A DNA stretch of 32,936 nt from Anaerolineae bacterium (lineage in GTDB: Bacteria > Chloroflexota > Anaerolineae > 4572-78 > J111): contig JAGRBZ010000044.1 in assembly GCA_020433805.1 (NCBI GenBank), positions 1 to 32,936 of the forward strand. Direction: 5' to 3'. Below, piece after piece: positions 30,379 to 32,936 of this stretch. Under the pieces are notes generated by a model. It was not told where the DNA came from. It did no database searches and saw nothing but the letters and a program-made list of their open reading frames with translations. The number at the start of each line of letters is the position of its first letter. The stretch's first letter is position 1. Both the position numbers and the translations under genes were made by a program.

Positions 30379-31026
30379 TTACGCCCCCAGCAAACCGAGC
30401 GAAAACTCTGTCAGCGATTGGAGAACAATATCGGCCTCAGCCAAAATCTCGGCGGCCGGTGGAAAGCGCTCATCAGGCACGGCGATGACGGTCATCCCAG
30501 CCCGTTTGCCGGACAAAATGCCGTTACCGGAGTCTTCCAGGCATAGGCAGTGGGTGGGGTCGATGCCCAACTGCTTGGCCGCTTCAAGATAAACCGCCGG
30601 ATCGGGTTTGCCGGCCCCCACTTCATCAGCAGAGAGAATAACTTGAAATTTGTTTTGCAAGGCGGGGTCCTGCGTTACAATATCGATCAGGCTGCGGTGC
30701 GAACCGGAGGCCAGCGCGACCGGGTAGTGCTCGGCGGCGAGGTCAACCGCCTCGATTGCGCCCGGTAAAAAGGGGATGCCACCGGCATAAAGGGCCGCCA
30801 TGCGGCTCAGGACTTCATTCTGAATCGCATCCGGCGGCATATCAAGCTTAAGCCGCTGCTGCATATAATCGACCCACTCCTGGGTGCTGACGCCCATCAC
30901 CGCTTTGTGATCGTCTTTGTTCCACGCGATGCCCACGTTGGCGGCCATATCGGCCCGCGCTTTATTCCACACCAGCTCAGAGTCAACGAGCAGGCCGTCC
31001 ATATCGAAAATGATGGCTTCTATCAT
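30379..31026 (-). CDS. HAD-superfamily phosphatase (beta-phosphoglucomutase-like)
   Basis: A 215-aa HAD subfamily I protein with a helical cap. Motif I is Phe-Asp-Met-Asp-Gly-Leu-Leu-Val-Asp-Ser-Glu (nucleophile Asp8, acid Asp10), motif II Ala-Ser-Gly-Ser, motif III Lys in Gly-Ala-Gly-Lys-Pro-Asp-Pro-Ala-Val-Tyr, motif IV Leu-Glu-Asp-Ser-Gly-Asn-Gly. All catalytic residues are present. It should remove or move a phosphate on a small sugar phosphate or similar; the substrate cannot be told. The ATG at 31026 is chosen because motif I follows at once and AAGGA lies upstream; a frame extending to 31068 would run through a palindrome. It follows ilvD by 72 bp on the same strand, so cotranscription is possible but not evident. 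Confidence 0.9.
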   Translation of the reverse strand: MIEAIIFDMDGLLVDSELVWNKARADMAANVGIAWNKDDHKAVMGVSTQEWVDYMQQRLKLDMPPDAIQNEVLSRMAALYAGGIPFLPGAIEAVDLAAEHYPVALASGSHRSLIDIVTQDPALQNKFQVILSADEVGAGKPDPAVYLEAAKQLGIDPTHCLCLEDSGNGILSGKRAGMTVIAVPDERFPPAAEILAEADIVLQSLTEFSLGLLGA

Positions 31027-31058
31027 GGGGTGTTTCCTTGTCGATAAAGTCAGTGCTT

Positions 31059-31086
31059 GGAGCGACAAAGTAAACTTTGTCGCTCC
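31059..31086. repeat. GGAGCGACAAAGT perfect palindrome
   Basis: GGAGCGACAAAGT (31059-31071), AA and ACTTTGTCGCTCC (31074-31086) form 13-bp perfect arms between ilvD and the HAD gene. No T-run follows. The core GACAAA...TTTGTC is shared with the 46-bp palindrome at 20618-20663. Confidence 0.75.
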
Positions 31087-31098
31087 TTTACATGCTCT

Positions 31099-32772
31099 CT
31101 AATCCGTCACCGCACCGAGACTGCTGCTGGAGACCAGCTTGGCGTATTTCGCCAACACGCCCCGCGTGTAGCGCGGTGTCGGCGGCTGCCAGGCGGCCCG
31201 CCGCTTTTCTAATTCTTCATCTGAAATATTGAGCTGAAGTATGCGCGTATCGGCGTCAATCGTAATCGAGTCGCCTTCTTCGATGAGGCCGAGGGGGCCA
31301 CCGAGTGCGGCTTCGGGTGCAACGTGACCGACAACAAGGCCATGCGAACCGCCGGAGAAGCGACCGTCGGTGATAAGGCCGACCTTGCCACCCAACCCTG
31401 CGCCGATAATGGCCGAGGTCGGAGCCAGCATCTCGCGCATGCCGGGGCCGCCTACCGGCCCTTCGTAGCGAACAACCACCACGTCGCCTTCTTTTATACT
31501 GCCGCCCATAATGGCCTGAAGACAGCTTTCTTCCGACTCGAAAACGCGGGCCGGGCCGGTGATGGTGTGGCTTTTGATACCCGTAATCTTGGCGACGCTG
31601 CCTTCGGAGGCCAGGTTACCTTTGAGAACAACCAGGTGACCCTGCTCGTACATTGGCTCGCTCCAGGGTCGGATGACGTCCTGATCGGTGCGCGGCTCGT
31701 CCGGGATATCGGCCAGAACTTCTTCGACAGTTTGGCCGGTGATGGTCAAGGCATCACCATGTAGCGCACCGTTAGCCAGCAGAATTTTCATCACCTGCGG
31801 CACGCCGCCCGCCGCATGGAAGTTGACGGCAACGTAGCGGCCCGATGGTTTCAAATCGCATAGAACCGGCACGCGCTCGCGAATGGTTTCGAAATCGTCG
31901 ATGGTTAGCGGCACTTCGGCGGCGTGGGCGATAGCCAGCAGGTGCAGTACCGCATTGGTCGAGCCACCGATGGCGTTGGCCACGGCGATGGCATTTTCAA
32001 ACGCTTTGCGAGTTAGAATATCGCGCGGCAGACGCTGGGTGCGAATGGCATCGACCAGCACCCGGGCCGAATCGGCGGTGCTGTCGGCTTTTTCTTCATC
32101 TTCCGCCGCCATCGTCGAGGAGTTGAGCAGGCTCATGCCCATCGCCTCAAAGACGGACGACATGGTGTTGGCGGTGTACATCCCACCGCAGGAGCCGGCC
32201 CCCGGAATAGCGTGACGCTCAATTTCCAGGCGTTCCTCATCGCTGATTTTGCCGAAGCTGTAGGCCCCGACCGCCTCAAAGACGCTGACAATATCGAGAT
32301 CGCGGCCATCGTAATGCCCCGGCTTAATCGTACCGCCGTAGACAAAAATGGCCGGAATATTGAGCCGGGCCATGGCAATCATCGCGCCGGGCATATTTTT
32401 ATCGCAGCCACCGACGGCTAACAGCCCGTCCATGCTCTGCGCGTTGATGGCGGTCTCAATTGAATCGGCGATAACCTCGCGCGAGACCAGCGAATATTTC
32501 ATGCCCTCGGTACCCATCGAGATGCCGTCGCTGACGGTAATCGTGCCGAACATTTGGGGCATCGCTCCGGCTTCTTTAAGCGCCCCTTCGGCCCGTTTGG
32601 ACAAAATGCCCAACCCCAGGTTGCAGGGCGTAATGGTGCTGTAACCGTTGGCGATACCTACAATAGGTTTATCAAAATCATCATCACCAAAACCGACTGC
32701 CCGCAACATCGAGCGGTTAGGCGAACGTGCTACGCCTTGGGTAATGACTTTACTACGCCGATTGTCTGCCAT
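31099..32772 (-). CDS. ilvD: Dihydroxy-acid dehydratase
   Basis: A 557-aa dihydroxy-acid dehydratase, the fourth enzyme of valine and isoleucine synthesis, converting 2,3-dihydroxy acids to 2-keto acids in the cytoplasm with an iron-sulfur cluster. Three cluster cysteines are visible: Cys50 (Ile-Thr-Pro-Cys-Asn), Cys123 (Gly-Gly-Cys-Asp-Lys-Asn-Met-Pro-Gly) and Cys195 ([10 protein letters not shown]). This set fits the [2Fe-2S] type as well as the [4Fe-4S] type. The C-terminal [10 protein letters not shown] motif is complete. AAGGAG lies about 8 bases before the ATG at 32772. No other branched-chain gene is adjacent; the next gene downstream is a HAD phosphatase. No leader attenuator or T-box was seen in the 164 bases upstream, only a heptamer hairpin. 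Confidence 0.97.
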   Translation of the reverse strand: MADNRRSKVITQGVARSPNRSMLRAVGFGDDDFDKPIVGIANGYSTITPCNLGLGILSKRAEGALKEAGAMPQMFGTITVSDGISMGTEGMKYSLVSREVIADSIETAINAQSMDGLLAVGGCDKNMPGAMIAMARLNIPAIFVYGGTIKPGHYDGRDLDIVSVFEAVGAYSFGKISDEERLEIERHAIPGAGSCGGMYTANTMSSVFEAMGMSLLNSSTMAAEDEEKADSTADSARVLVDAIRTQRLPRDILTRKAFENAIAVANAIGGSTNAVLHLLAIAHAAEVPLTIDDFETIRERVPVLCDLKPSGRYVAVNFHAAGGVPQVMKILLANGALHGDALTITGQTVEEVLADIPDEPRTDQDVIRPWSEPMYEQGHLVVLKGNLASEGSVAKITGIKSHTITGPARVFESEESCLQAIMGGSIKEGDVVVVRYEGPVGGPGMREMLAPTSAIIGAGLGGKVGLITDGRFSGGSHGLVVGHVAPEAALGGPLGLIEEGDSITIDADTRILQLNISDEELEKRRAAWQPPTPRYTRGVLAKYAKLVSSSSLGAVTD

Positions 32773-32792
32773 GTCAATCTCCTTCGATCGTT

Positions 32793-32857
32793 AATAGTAA
32801 TTGGTAATTGGTAATTAGAGATTTTAATAACCAATTACCAGTTACCAATTACCAATT
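32793..32857. repeat. GGTAATT heptamer hairpin upstream of ilvD
   Basis: Left arm AGTAATTGGTAATTGGTAAT (32796-32816) has three GGTAATT-type heptamers; right arm AATTACCAGTTACCAATTAC... (32833-32857) is its near-perfect inverted copy around a 16-base loop. It lies 21 bases upstream of the ilvD start, so it would be in the leader or promoter. A sister hairpin is at 30248-30320. Confidence 0.8.
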
Positions 32858-32936
32858 CCCATTTCGTTCGCAGTCTCTTAAACTGCCAAGAGCCTAAAAT
32901 TTGGGTGATTTGATTAATAGAGCCATAATTGTAGTC

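Noticed and set aside
32773-32936. Attenuator, T-box or other leader control upstream of ilvD
   Set aside because: Only a heptamer hairpin is visible; there is no leader peptide rich in branched-chain codons and no T-box-like motif in the part that lies in the window.

Overview
The window looks like chromosomal DNA of an uncultivated or poorly characterised member of the Chloroflexota (Anaerolineae/Caldilineae-like). This rests on gene style, not a marker gene: a lipoprotein with a long Val/Glu/Lys stalk, multi-GAF kinases paired with a BTAD-type response regulator, O-antigen-ligase proteins fused to a glycosidase-like barrel, and many short palindromic and heptamer repeats between genes. No rRNA, transposase, integrase or CRISPR array was seen.

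Layout. 140-928 (-) is a lipoprotein. 1278-6685 (+) is a compact signalling operon: metallo-beta-lactamase-fold hydrolase, four-GAF histidine kinase, double-receiver BTAD regulator. 6773-10045 is a small defence cluster: a RelE/ParE-like toxin with a Phd/XRE-like antitoxin (+), ending 7 bp from a convergent fused restriction-modification enzyme (-) with a BsuBI/PstI-type nuclease; its base composition is visibly more AT-rich than its neighbours. 10098-16379 (+) holds two tandem paralogous envelope proteins of more than 1000 aa (glycosidase-like barrel, beta-sandwich, polytopic O-antigen-ligase domain), probably polysaccharide polymerases or ligases. 16387-17980 (-) holds a degenerate histidine kinase, a DUF7662-XRE regulator and a 56-aa protein whose promoter carries a clear 14-bp operator, present twice. 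18094-18305 (+) has two tRNA-Ser genes with promoter and terminator. 18464-20269 (+) has a small hydrolase, a glycolipid-binding-like protein and a DUF1499 protein. 20670-22437 (-) is gatCA. 22919-26374 has two GNAT acetyltransferases, two small paralogous unknown proteins and a DinB-like protein. 26844-30194 (+) is a five-PAS hybrid histidine kinase. 30379-32772 (-) is ilvD followed by a HAD phosphatase.

The genes are mostly housekeeping (gatCA, ilvD, tRNA-Ser), environmental sensing (three kinases) and envelope glycan synthesis. The most unusual aspect is the noncoding layer. It includes hairpins built from different heptamers (GGTAATT, AGGAGTA), nested inverted repeats with a shared outer TACGCA-type arm, two copies of a GGTGACAGTCACTT element, perfect palindromes, and a 20-bp-period array of about ten units at 20321-20520. 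Short tandem repeats of the same style also sit inside coding sequence, at the same two loops of both O-antigen-ligase paralogues, and one supplies the stop codon of a GNAT gene.

No single region is a clearly recognisable new system. The best candidates for novelty are the barrel-ligase tandem with altered catalytic residues, the DUF7662-XRE/56-aa operator module, the paralogous pair at 23704-24497, and the repeat layer itself. All identifications come from reading motifs by eye; none was tested by a search.
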